Shown piece by piece: positions 48,515-59,772 of a DNA stretch of 64,000 nucleotides. The translations under genes and the position numbers were made by a program. Location: contig CM029119.1 in assembly GCA_016859345.1 (NCBI GenBank), forward strand, positions 409,501-473,500. The letters are read 5' to 3'. Under the pieces are notes generated by a model that worked only from the letters and a program-made list of their open reading frames with translations, made no database searches and was not told the DNA's origin. This stretch comes from Istiophorus platypterus. Lineage: Eukaryota; Chordata; Actinopteri; Istiophoriformes; Istiophoridae. Each line of letters starts with the position of its first letter. The stretch's first letter is position 1.

Positions 48515-49674
48515 GATGTCACACCGTTACCACTAGACTGAACAAAGAAAACTAGATGGGGCAGGTTCGAATTCTCCCATGGGCGGGCGTTCGAATCGGA
48601 ATGTGTGCTTTAGTAGAAGAAGAGATAGACGAGTTCAACCAAAGACGCTCTGACGATCGTGATTGAGAGACAGTGTTTCCTGTATCACACAGACTTTACT
48701 TGACTCAGATGATGAGCGTCGCAAGTCCGGGTTTTTTAACCGACACAGAAGTACTGGTCTCGATCGTGATGCAGAGCAGGACAGAAGTTATCTGCTGCAG
48801 ACGGATAACTTATAATTCATTCAAGTATGTTCACTAATGAATTAAATAGCAACACAACCCATATAGTCATAAACATTCGACAGCTTATTACACTCTAATT
48901 ACTAATGTCTGCCCAGAGCTATATGCCTCTTACTCTTTGACGAGTCCAGCGGTGCGGCGAGCTCGTCCTCAGCGTCCGTTTGCAAGAGAAGAGTCGTTGG
49001 TTAGCGGGTTTCTGCGGCTAACTTATTTTCTCGACGAGATGGTTAGTCTCCGACGAGATAACCTGATCCCGGCTCACGGCGGGGGATTCTTTCGTCGACT
49101 TAGAAGAAGGATCTGTGTCCTTTCGTCTTCTTCGTGAAACGGGTAGGACACGTTAGCTACCAGGTTTCATCTCCTCGGACGTCCGGGCGCAAAGGCCGGT
49201 CTGTGACTCTGAACCGAGTTGAACGGTTTCGGCGCGACACACAGCGAAGAGCGGAGGGCGGCTGGAACAGCGGGGGAATCCCACAGACTTAAGGTTAGTT
49301 AATTAACTCAGAAACTTTTGACTACAAATAGAGTGTTTGCCACGTGGGACGAGGTCTAAGTTTGGTTGCGGTTATCGATGCCACTTCTATTGGCAAGGGT
49401 CCAACGCAGAAGGGACGTGTTTCAGGAGTTTCTGTGTTAATATAACTTTGGGTGACGTCACGATTTGGTGTTGATTCTGACGGATTTAGCACAATGGGAG
49501 CCGTGGAGATTTTATGGGTCCCGCTGTTTGGAGGGCACCGCGCCCGTTGGGGGTCGTCCATTTGGTCAGTTATCCAACTGGGACCTCGTGGTGGGGGGAT
49601 GCTCTGCTGAGTTCTTTGTCTCCCTTGGTTATTTACACGTGGCCTTAGCTGGATCCCAGGTTTGGGTGAGCCTG
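48515..49674 (+). mobile_element. 2.1-kb LTR-like element, internal fragment (copy B)
   Basis: Matches the minus strand of copy A from about A position 26735 down to 25553: 'gaacaaagaaaactag', 'gacgctctgacgatcgtgat', 'gtactggtctcgatcgtgat', 'gacgagtccagcggtgcggc', 'cgtcttcttcgtgaaacggg', 'ttggtgttgattctgacgga' and 'gtttgggtgagcctg'. Both ends are missing (the first ~875 and last ~40 bases of the full unit). By eye it is about 10% diverged from A, more than copy C is. The right edge runs into L2 sequence through a short 'gagacacgaa' duplication. Confidence 0.9.
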
Positions 49675-49789
49675 AGACACGAAGAGACACGAAGTTATCA
49701 CCAGCAACCTTAGTTAAATGTATTCCTGGGATACATTTGCACATGTGATATTGAACCATATTATTTAAAACTGCTGGTTAAGGACAAAC

Positions 49790-50155
49790 ATAATTAAAGA
49801 TTGTTATTCATGTCGGCGGTAATGACATGCAATTAGGTGATTAGGTCACAAAAATTAATTCTAAGTCAGGGTGTTCTTATGAAATGACAAAGTTAGATTC
49901 CATAGATTTTCCTCTGGGCCCTTGCCTAATATGATCAGCCACATGTTACCATTCACACAATGGCTGTTGTGGTGGTGTCCAGCAAACGACGTGGGCTTTA
50001 CAGTAATTGGCAGACTTTTTGGGGAAGACCAGGTGTGATTAGGAGAGATGGCTCACAGCCCCCTTTGGATAGAGCAGCTCTCCTATCCAGAAATCTGTCT
50101 GAGTTTATTAGCAGACAAAAACCACAACAGCCCAGAGTTGAGATAAGGTGATGGA
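49790..50155 (+). pseudogene. L2 ORF1 SGNH-esterase-like domain, inactivated
   Basis: IHVGGND at 49807-49827 fits the GxND block of SGNH/GDSL hydrolases, an ORF1 domain known from CR1/L2-type LINEs. Downstream 'WQTFWGRPGVIRRDGSQPPL' (about 50010-50067) covers the place where the catalytic D-x-x-H should be; it reads D-G-S-Q, so the His is lost. Frame breaks lie between the two blocks. The first part uses one frame to about 49835, the second an open frame at 49960-50151. Confidence 0.7.
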
Positions 50156-50959
50156 GTTACAGGCCTACACGATTCTCTGTGTTTTCATTTCAGCAGTCAC
50201 CCACCCAAAATCCCATGGAGACTGAATCTGCCCTCTGACTACCTAAATCGATTAACTCAAAAATAAACAGAAGAGGACCTGTACACAAAAAAAAAAAAAA
50301 AAAAAAATAAGACCACCACTTCAAAAGTAAAATAGATAAGAGAATATCTTTAACAGTACAACACTTCCATCCAAAGTTCTATTAGTAAATTATCTAATAT
50401 CACATTATCGTATTGATATATTTTCTATTACTGAAACCTGGGTGTTTCATGATGAATATGTTAGCTTAAATTAATCTACTCCACCTAGTCACATTAATAC
50501 TCCACCAGCTGAGGATTGTGAGTATTTCAAGTATTTTATCTTATTTTATTTCAAGTCTAATAATCAGTCCTGAAGCTAAACTCAATAATCACTCATCTGA
50601 AAGCCTGGTTCCTAGTCTTACACATCCAACCTGGGACACATTAAGCCTATTTTATTCATTATAGCATACACTTTCCTGGAGTGTATTCTGACTATCTGAA
50701 TTCTGAGTTTTAATCCAGTTCAGGCCTTAGAAAAGATAAAGTAATTATAGTAGGTGATTATTTTATTCATTTAGACATTGAATTTGATAGCATTAGCTAT
50801 ACCCCCCCCATTTGTTTCCTTTTGCTGGATTACATACCATTAGGCAAAAGTGTCTAGATTTTCTAAATGTCCATCTGAAATTCCATAGCTAAATTTAAGG
50901 AAGTGATCCCATCAGCTTTTATTCACTGCCATATCACAATATAACTTTTATTCTAACTG

Positions 50960-52167
50960 TTGTGCTTCGGAGCCTAATACAGGACTTGGTTATTGGCAAT
51001 AATTAGTGATTATTAAAATAATCATTAATAATTGTAAAGATTTGGATGGATCGGCTTAATCGGGATTACTGATACGGGGCACCACCGGGAAAACCCGGAC
51101 TAATAGCTGAAATTCGGATGCAACCTCACATTAGGCACCATCCGTTGTGCAGTGCAGGAGCAACAATTTGGCTATTAGCTAGAATTACTGATTATCAAGG
51201 ATAATTTCGAGTAATTATTAAATTTAACATCAATTTAAACCATCAAGAACGGGGCACCACTGGGACAAACCCGGACCAATAACCAACTGTTGGATTCAGT
51301 CTCAAGAAAGGGTGTTCACTCAGAATTGCCAATAATTGGGAATTATTGTTAATTCTATAGTGAATAAGAAGGCACAGAGATCGGCACTGACCTTGTCAAC
51401 CAGCTTGTTATCACAGTACGTGAACAGAAACACAAATAAACTTCTCCTTTAGCAATAACAGAATTTATTATCATTAGCAATATCACCTTCAATTATCATC
51501 ACTTTCGAATAATAAATCTTATTATTTACTACTAGCTACCGATTGTGAGATTGTGTAAGTATTGAGGTAGGTATGTGTGACTGTGTGTGAGTATCTGTGT
51601 GGTGGTGTGTGTATACGTGTGAGTGTGTGTGAGGGCGCGTGAAGGAGGGTCTATGTGTGCGCGCTCCCGAAGGGAGGCGGACTGAGGTGGCGGACGAGTC
51701 TAGTTACAGTCACGTCACGCGAGGGTCGGCCGGAAGGGAGTCTGTGGAATGTAGTGACGTTACACCGTTACCACCAGACTGAACAAAGAAAACTAAGTGG
51801 GGCAGGTTCGAACTCTCCCGCGCGCGGGCGTTCGAATCGGAATGTGTGCGTTAGTGGAAGAAGAAACAGACAAGTTCAACCAAAGACGCTCTGACGATCG
51901 TGATTTAGAGACAGTGTTTCCTGTATAACACAGACTTTACTCGACTCAGTTGATGAGCGTTGCAAGTCTGGAGTTTTAACCGACACAGAAAGTACTGGTC
52001 TCGATCGTGATGCAGAGTGGGACAGAAGTTATCCGCTGCAGACGGATAACTTATAATTCATTCAGTGATGTTCACAGATGACTTAAATAACACACAACCC
52101 ATGTAGTCCTAAACATTCAACAGCTTATTACACTTTCATTACTAACGTCTGCCCAGAGCTATAAGCC
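50960..52167 (+). mobile_element. 2.1-kb LTR-like element, 5' portion (copy C), inside an L2 copy
   Basis: Begins TGTTGTGCTTCGGAGCC at 50960, identical to the start of copy A read on the minus strand, and follows it through both hairpin blocks, the CA/GT tandem tract (shorter here), the CpG-rich segment (51640-51860) and 'ctgcccagagctataagcc', stopping at 52167. Host L2 sequence resumes near 52205 with about 250 bases missing relative to copy E, so one deletion probably removed the 3' part of the LTR and adjacent L2 together. The left flank is L2 'cacaatataac'. Confidence 0.9.
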
Positions 52168-53059
52168 CTGGAGCTATAAACTCTCAAATTGAATGCCAGG
52201 CTGACAGAGAGTCATAGCTCATTTGATCCATGTATTCCTTTCCCTCTCAGATTTCACGAGTGTTTTTAACAATAAAATCCCAAGTATTACAGACAAATTT
52301 CACCACCTCCTGCCACAAACCGACACTGTAGACAGCTGTAAACAGCTGTAGAACTTGTTATACATTTATTAATTTCCTTCCCATTAACACTGACAAACAA
52401 ACTTCAACAATTTTTTCATCCAAACCGTCAAGCTGTCTCTTAGACCCCATCCCAACTGGGCTGCTTAAGGAAGTTTTACCCTTAATTAACACCTCTTTAT
52501 TAGATATAATCAGTCTCATTTTATTAACAGGCCAAGTACTGCAGTCCTTTAAAATAGCTGTAATTAAACATCTTCTTAAAGGCCTTTCGGGCTATTCTCG
52601 GTTCAGATGTTTTAACTAACTATAGACAGATATTTAACCTCCCTTCCCCTCTAAGATTCTTGAGAAAGTTGTTGCCAACCAGTTTTGTGACCTGATAATA
52701 GTTTATTTGAGGATTTCCAGTCAGGATATATATTGCATCATAGCACAGAGACAACACTGGTGAAAGTTACAAATGATCTTCTAACTGCATCAGACAAAGG
52801 AACTGTCTCAACGCTTGTCTTGTTAAATCTTAGTGCTGTATTTGACACTATTGACCATCACATCCTATTACAGTGAGTGAAACAGGTAATTAGCATTAAA
52901 GGAACGGCTCTAAATTGATTTAAATCCAGATCACTCAGATTGATTTCCATTTGTGCGTGTGAATGATAAATCCTCAATAAATCCTCATTCTGGATCATCT
53001 TCAGACAGTTCAGATATGATTTGCCAGGACATAATAATCTACAAATCAGGGACCCAAAA

Positions 53060-54260
53060 CTTTGTGCAACCTTAGGTGCTATACACTCGTGCAATGATCA
53101 GAACTTCTGTCTCATCTGTGTTTAGCTGTGAAAAGTTGTTAAACATCCAGTCCTTAATGGTAATCAAACAGTTCTGAGAAACAGAGTTTGACGGTGTTAT
53201 CAGGCTTAATGGACACATACAGCTGAATGTAATCCGCGTAACAGTGAGAGAATACAGTTCTGAATTTGCTAATAATGTGACCAAAGGAAACATATATAAA
53301 GCAAAAAGTTTTGGATTCAAGAACTAGGGACTGAGCAACAGAGAAAAAAAATCACAAAATTAGCAGATAACAGATAGGGGAGCTGTTTATAATACAGACC
53401 AGTCAAGCACCAATAGACTCAAGAGCGGTTTAAACATGGACGTATGTAGGATATCATCAGGATTTGAGGGGTATTTCATGCTGCCCACTAGCTCATACAT
53501 GTCCTGGGGAGCAGAATAGGGGTAACACCAGCCCTGATTTTTTTTTTTTTTTTTTTTGTGATCTGATCTTTTCCACAAAGAATAAAGAAAATGAATGCAG
53601 TTCTTATCTGACAAAACAGGCACAGGAGGTACAGGACTGAAAAGTTATCAAGTGTCAAAAAGGATCTTGGGCTAGTGTTTATGTGTGGAAATAAGACTGT
53701 CAAAATAAGAAACCCGCCACATCTTAAATTATATTGTTTAGTTAAGTTAAAAAGTCTTTTTAATAAAGCCACTGAGCATTAAGCTTACTTTGCTGTGCAA
53801 TATTTAACAGAGGGAAGAAGTAATGAAGGAGGTAAATTGCATTTTAAGGATCCACTTAATGAGCAATGTCAGTTAAAGGATTGAACTAAAAGGTTTACAT
53901 TTGCATGGGAAGACAACACCACTTTTTGGTCAAAAGCTGCAGAGATTTTTTTGCGTTGAGTTTATTTAAGATGCAAGAGCACTTAAGATGTTTACCAGAG
54001 AATTTATGTTAAGACAGGTTGAAAAAGATACAATCATGGTCAGTAACAAGCAGGTTGTCAAAACAAATTGAGTCAATATTTAAACCATATGAAAAAAACA
54101 ATGTCTAGAGTATGCCCCTTGATATATGTGGAACCAGACACATGTTCAGTAAAATTAAATGACTGAATTACACTAAGAGACATCATCAGCATGATATGAA
54201 TATCACCCACCATAGTAACTCTGCTCGATCTTACAATGGAGGATAAAAAAAAAATTCACA
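53060..54260 (-). mobile_element. Second L2-type (Maui-like) LINE, endonuclease and RT remnants
   Basis: On the minus strand near 54190-54222 'MVGDIHIM' is a damaged form of the VGDFN-IH endonuclease block, followed by 'SFNFTEHVSGSTYIKGHTLD' near 54080-54140, as in L2 endonucleases. Lower down, 'HCYADYIQLYVSIKPDN' (53203-53253) is RT motif C with the second Asp changed to Tyr, followed by 'LITIKDWMFNNFSQLNTDET' then 'EVLIIA'. The order is consistent on the minus strand, but the RT palm between is largely absent and a T run (53540-53557) sits in the middle. It differs in sequence from the plus-strand L2 copies. Confidence 0.7.
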
Positions 54261-56391
54261 ATCAAATATAAACGAACTGTTAAAAATGGGGAAAGTGGAT
54301 TAAAATGCAATAAAAGGAATTAGAATGTACAACTTTAGCTATCTGCAATTAATAAGTGGAGATAACTCCAGTGCTCACTGTATGACTGAAAATAGTTCCT
54401 GAAGACCTCTGTTAAGGCCCAAGGCCCAAGGACCATGGAGCGCAAACAGAAGTACAATAAGATGGGTACAGTTAAAATTAGAGGGTTGTTATCCAAGTTC
54501 TGTTTGGAAACTTAAAATCTGGAGTTTTTGGAATGAATTGATTATTCAGTAGAAAGGATTATTTACAGTGAGTGAGCATTCAACTGTATCATTCTAAGGG
54601 ACACACACCTATTGATAACAACAGCCCCATTCAAGGGGGGCAGGTACTCTGGGTCTGAGCTGTGGCACACAACGTAACATGGATGGGAAGGCCTGCGTTT
54701 TATGATGGCATAGGCCAATGGCATAGGCCAAAGGGGACACTAAGCATAGGGGGACAGCAGTCTGATGATGTTGGTGTTGTATGCTCTGGGTCAGTCAATC
54801 ACATGAGGTGAACAGATCACAATTTTACTGAACACGATGCTTAATGGGTGTGTATGTAAAGGGCATGAAGTTGCTCTACAAACTCAGGATGGTCTAATTC
54901 TCTAATCTTTAATCTACCCCATTTCTTCTTACTTGGATGCTGTCAGCAGTTTTGGTCTAATGTTCATACAGCTGATTTGTCTGGAGGACATCTTGATGCT
55001 TCTAGACCAAAGTTACACACTTACTCATGTGATGACCTTAAGTCATGTGTGTTGGCCTGTGTCATTCATTGATGAGGTGAGATGTGGTTAAAAGCTCAAA
55101 CAAAGCTGGTAAGTGGACCATAGAGGTATAATGGTGGTATAATGAGGTATAATTTCTCTGTCACTCAGAATAGAATTGTGTCACACTTGAGAATTGCTCC
55201 TTTCCCTAACCTCCACTCCTTGGTTACTGTTGTTATGCCTGTACATGCCTTCTGTTTTGTTCTGACATGGTACATATGCAGTTTAAAATGATAACAACTG
55301 GCATTAACCTGCATTCAGGGTGATATGCAGTATCACGAGAAGCTAAAAATGTAGAGAATCGAGGTTGACATGCAGTGGAGATGTTCTGATGGCCAGTCAA
55401 TCAAAGCAGCTGTTCAAAACAGTTATTTTCTTCTCCTACAGTCATGAGTGTGAGACTGTCTAAGGCCCCATCACAATTTAATTGAATTTAGCTGTAAGAG
55501 ATTTTTTAGGGCTAGTGGCCACAGTTCAGGGTCATTGCTTAAATAACTATAACAAAAAGGGAAAAAAAGGAAAACAAAATGATTGAATAAGCGATCTCCA
55601 CCTACAGACAAGTGACATGATAAAGGAAAAAAACAACATAGGTTGTCTTAGTAAGGTGTGCATATGTTTCACATCATTTGCATACTTATCAAACTATTCA
55701 GTGTCCCTTATGGATGGGGGCATCGCCATCCTGTTCCTCCACACATTTTTCATGTTTTTCCTTTGAAATTCCACCTGTCTGTAACATGTTCTTTTATTTC
55801 TAAAAGGTCAGACCCTCTATGCGTTATCAGAAGTTTATGAGGTGTAGTCACTACAAGGTGGAATAAAGTGAACAGTGCACTTTAGAAAGTATAGAAGTAT
55901 AGAAAAGATACCTTGAAAGCAAACCGGGACTAAAAACTTGTGAATTATACATTGCAGTATAACATCAAAGGAGGCACTGGCAATTATCTTCTTTCAGAAA
56001 AGAACATGGGTAAGAATTGTTTTGGGCATTATCTATCTTCATTCATGTTCAGGTTATGTCAACTTGGTTTAACATATAAAGAGGCTGCCAAAAAACAAGC
56101 TCATACTTTTTATCCAGTTACCCTTTGCTATGGTGACACATAAAATCCAGTACATTAGGTAGCACTGCTGTGAGGTTCAGCATCCTTTCTTTTTCCACAG
56201 GAAAGAAATGTCTTACATCAGCCAAAGAAAAATAAAGCTTTATGTTTGTGCTGTCAGGAAGTGAGGCAAACAAATTCACATTCTCCTTATGCCCTTTTAT
56301 GATTGCTTCCAGTTGCTGCCATTTCAGAAAACCCCTTATCCCCTCCACAGAATTTTCAAAAAAGGAGGATTATTATGTTTCTCTGTTTGTG

Positions 56392-56395
<4 letters not shown>
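54261..56395. other. Unassigned DNA
   Basis: Contains two short tandem duplications ('aaggccc' near 54415-54430 and 'ggcataggcca' near 54707-54730) and otherwise AT-rich sequence. It could include the 5' part of the preceding minus-strand LINE, but no motif was seen. Confidence 0.4.
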
Positions 56396-56451
<56 letters not shown>

Positions 56452-56485
56452 GTCTGTCTGTCTGTCTGTCCGTCTTTCTGTCTGT
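56396..56485. repeat. (TG)n-(TCTG)n microsatellite
   Basis: A TG array of about 27 units (56396-56450) runs into TCTG units to about 56485. Cys-Val open frames across it in all three frames are artefacts. Confidence 0.95.
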
Positions 56486-56913
56486 GTGGTCATCTCAGTG
56501 AGGGCTATAGAGTGTGGTTTGACCACTGCAAGCCTACAGCAGCAAGCATGTAAGATAACCTTATTTAGTCACATCTGTTTGTGAACAGTAGGCAGATGGG
56601 TCAAAGTCAAAGGACCCAGGCAGTAAAATACCACTGAGCTGACCTCTAAACTGGCACAGCAAGGGTTCAATAGCTAAACTGTATAACTGACCTGAGATAA
56701 GAAAGCCCTATCTTATTCCTTGCTGAACAGAGATCGGCTAACTCAGCCCTGTGCCCATCTTCCCCATACATTGTGCACCATTATACAATAACCAACCCCA
56801 GCCAAAAAAACATCACCAATGACAGAAATCCTAAGTGCAGGAAGAAAAGAGTGATCAACCATGTTAAAAGCCTTCTCCTGTTCCAAGGATACAATAACAC
56901 AATTAACATTACA

Positions 56914-57138
56914 TTATCTAAATATATCAATAACATCTCTTATAAGAAAAATGTTGTCCATGATTGTCCTGTCAGTTACACAGTAGGTTTTGCCTGTTTG
57001 CACAATTGATTCCAGGATGTCCTTGAGTCTATTTGATAAGGCTCTGGAAAGCACCTTACCGTCTGTCCAATGGAGGGCAACTGGCTTCCAGTTTTTATGT
57101 AAGGCCAGGTCTCCTTTTTTGGGAGGCAGGGAAAGCAC
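56914..57138 (-). pseudogene. N-terminal RT fragment of Tx1/L1-type LINE
   Basis: A continuous 74-codon frame with the 'KKGDLALHKNWKPV' and 'DGKVLSRALSNRL' blocks characteristic of L1-group RT segments 1-2. It ends at 'FLIRDVIDIF'; the motif A region that should follow is missing or unrecognisable. Confidence 0.75.
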
Positions 57139-58314
57139 TACATGCTAGCATGAGGTTTGGAGAGATCCTGTTTTTAAACATCCCAACAGAACACCATGTA
57201 AGTTGGATTCATGGCAACCATCAAGTCCTCCAGAGTCAGCTCACAATTCGGAGCAGTTTTCTCTTCTGGGCTTAGCTGAGAAACCCTTCCAGGAGCTCCT
57301 TGTGGCACTCCATGCTGCATCACTCTGCAACAAAAAGGTCAGTGTAGAAATCTCTTGCAGGCTGTCTCATCTCACTTGGATTGGTGGTCACATAAGGTCA
57401 TCTGCTTTCCTTGTACAAATGATCTTTCCAGATTGAAAAAGAAGGAGCTTGGGGCATCAGTGTCTTTTAGTTGGAGGCAGTGAGATCTGGCAAGGGCTCC
57501 TTTATCCTCTCCTGTAGGAAAGAGCTCAACTCCAACTACTGCAGCCTTAATCCTAGCACTGAGGTGGGAGGCGTACTGCTAGCAATAAACACAAATTTGT
57601 GCCTTACTGATCTCCCACCACAGTTTAAATTACCCAAAGTTAGTTTGTTTCCTTTTCCACAGCTGCCAAAAGTGCTCAAAGCACTGGCAGCAAAAGTAGT
57701 GTCCAGTAGGTCATAAGGTAGTTCTGACTAAGTGATCAGTCAGTGAATCCAACTAGACTGATGTTGCTTTCAATTAATCTGGAGCTCAGACTTTGAGAGA
57801 AATAGATCCTGTCTGGCCTACATGTGCTAATTATGTTGTCCCTGACCCTCACCCATATATATTTTTGCCTTGTGGATGTTTGACATTCCATATGTTGAGT
57901 AGATCCAGTTGTACTAAGGTACTCTTTAGGCTATGAGATGACTGTGGATGGGGTTCCTCACTTGTCCTGTCCCAGGTGAAATCTATAATGAAGTTGAATT
58001 CCCAACCAATGATGAATTGATCCTATTGGTGATTTTTTGCTCATTTTTTACTTTGTTGAAAAAAACCTACTCTTTCTGCTACTTGATTTCGGGCTTATAT
58101 GTTGATGAAGCGAAAAACAGAATTCTCTATTTCTGCCCTAACAATCAGCTGCCTACCCTTCCCTACTTCTGTAGTAAATAGAACTTTTGCATTTGCTGTT
58201 CTTCTAAACTGCACTAAACTGGTGCCCTGGCTGAGGGCATATGAACCCTACCACCATAAACCCAAATCTACCCCATCTGTTTGGTTGGTGTGTCTCTTGC
58301 AAAAACAAAACTTT

Positions 58315-58413
58315 CAATTTTTTTCAATTATATATTTTTTATATAGCTCCATAAAATTATCTCAGGGCACTTTTCATGTAGAGCAGGGTAGACCAGATCT
58401 TTTTTTTGGGTAG
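58315..58413 (-). mobile_element. Short L2-type 3' end (copy K) inside the Tx1/L1-type LINE
   Basis: The plus strand shows 'ttttcaattatatatttttt', 'atatagctccata', 'atctcagggcacttttcatg' and 'gagcagggtagaccagatct', the reverse complement of the L2 tail seen in the other copies. It lies between the ORF1 and endonuclease parts of the Tx1-type LINE. Confidence 0.75.
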
Positions 58414-59081
58414 AGACTTCAGAAATTAAAGCCCTTTTGTGTCTGTCTCTCCCACCATTAATGATCAGAGACCCTATTTTGAGGCTCTGCATAGAGGTCA
58501 GAGAGCAGAAACAGACAAGACACAACTAAAGAGCAGCAAAGAAAGAAGAAAACTGTGTGAAAAATGATCATGTTAACTACTGTTTAATTTTTTTTAGCAG
58601 TTTTACTTTTTGCTTCTTTTCTGAGTTGTGATGTGCTTTTTGAGTTGGTAGCATTTTTTTTCATCCAATAGGTCAAAACCACCCTGTCTTTTCAATATGC
58701 CAATGGATCAGATGAATTTGTCAGTGTCACTGAAGTAATCATTCACTCCAGGAATTGAGTTATTTCTTCTAAAGAGTAGAGGTTTGTGTTCTAGTTAGGA
58801 GTTACACCAACAGGTGCTGTGTCTGATTCAGAGTCATACTCAATTTCTTCTCTTTCACGTGATGTCTGACATGTGAACACACCCTGCCCATCATTGGTGA
58901 TCACAGTGTCATTTCTGCCTGCAGTACTTGTGGAAGATACTTCCTCCACATTTTCTGCTAACTGTGATTCTACCTCAGTGCCAGTGGATTGAGAGCTGCT
59001 CAGGTTTTGCGGTCACAGAAACCTGTTTCTTCTCAGGCTGACTCTTTTCCTCCCAATCTAAATGTGAATTTATGATGTGAA

Positions 59082-59402
59082 TCACTGTGTCTGCACTGTC
59101 TGCAGCACTGTGATCATCACTGCACTCCTGGCCATGGGGCCATCTTCTGCCTTATGTCCCACACTTAATGTTTTAAATCCACTGGCAAGTCTGCCAAACC
59201 TGTGGAGCTCGTTCTCTAACAACTTGTTAGGTATGAATGGTGGAACACTGGATACAGTAATCCAGCAAGAGGGGACTGACAGCAGGGAGACCTGCACAAA
59301 AGTGATAAACACACCACTCTTAATCAGGTGATGACCATGAGACTCATCCCTCAAGAGCACAAACACTGCTCTGTTCATTCTTGATGCAAAAAAGTTTATC
59401 AT
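59082..59402 (-). pseudogene. ORF1 fragment of Tx1/L1-type LINE
   Basis: An open frame of 106 codons containing 'NRAVFVLLRDES', 'VSSVPPFIPNKLLENELHRF' and 'GRLASGFKTLSVGHK', which I recognise as the N-terminal region of fish Tx1-type ORF1 proteins (nucleic-acid-binding, normally followed by a CCHC knuckle). The zinc knuckle is not in this frame. Confidence 0.7.
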
Positions 59403-59711
59403 GCCCTACCTGTTCGCTGACAGCCAAAAGAACATCCTCCATGGTTATGTTATTATTCAGCGGGACTATCCTCAATCCATCCTGGATAGTTGGAGGTGGC
59501 GTCTTGGAGGACACCATTCCTCTTGAAAAGCACCTGACAACTGTGAAATAGTTGTAAGGTGCTATGAACTATTGAATAGTATGAAACTATTAAGAAAAAG
59601 CTTACCTGATCATGCACATACAGGTGAAACGTAAAGAAGAAAATCCAATAACAAAGACAGAACACATCCGTCACCCTCACTCATGCTCACACACCAAACA
59701 GGAAGTGGGAG

Positions 59712-59771
<60 letters not shown>
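59712..59771. repeat. (GATA)n microsatellite
   Basis: About fifteen uninterrupted GATA units. The Leu-Ser-Ile-Tyr frame on the minus strand is an artefact. Confidence 0.98.

Positions 59772-59772
<1 letters not shown>

Larger units (their letters stand above)
49790..52975 (+). mobile_element. L2-type LINE with ORF1 esterase and endonuclease remnants (copy D)
   Basis: Pieces in order: ORF1 esterase (49790-50155), A run at 50288-50307, endonuclease region (50390-50950) with 'TETWVFHDEYVS', 'STPPSHINTPPAED', 'SLTHPTWDTLSLFYS' and 'KVIIVGDYFIHLDIEFDS', then LTR-like copy C, then the RT linker and start of RT from about 52205 ('FDTIDHHILLQ' near 52838-52870), ending about 52975. It is the only L2 copy here that retains ORF1 and endonuclease. 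Many stops and shifts. Confidence 0.85.
56790..59560 (-). mobile_element. Tx1/L1-type LINE, ORF1 to RT, decayed
   Basis: Minus-strand order: ORF1 from about 59560 ('SRMNRAVFVLLRDES', 'VPPFIPNKLLENELHRFGRL' with 'ASGFKTLS', about 59170-59385); an ORF1 tail and spacer to about 58450; a small L2 3' fragment (58315-58413); endonuclease remnants from about 58300 ('VGFF', 'EFNFIIDFTWDRTSEEPHPQ', 'WNVKHPQGKNIYGLGSGTT', about 57830-58000); then RT from about 57480 ('DTDAPSSFFFNLER', 'LPPKKGDLALHKNWKPVALH', 'SNRLKDILESIV', 'TDRTIMDNIFLIRDVIDI', 57130-56915). This is the L1/Tx1-group order. Many frame breaks; the RT is cut before its catalytic YxDD. Confidence 0.8.

Noticed and set aside
49547..49559. 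TTGGGGGTCGTCC resembling a tRNA-Pro primer-binding site
   Set aside because: Copy A shows this lies inside the element, about 130 bases before its right terminus, not next to an LTR end, so it cannot act as a PBS for this unit.
56242..56584. Cys/Val-rich open frames over the TG array
   Set aside because: Present in all three frames because of the dinucleotide repeat; not protein coding.
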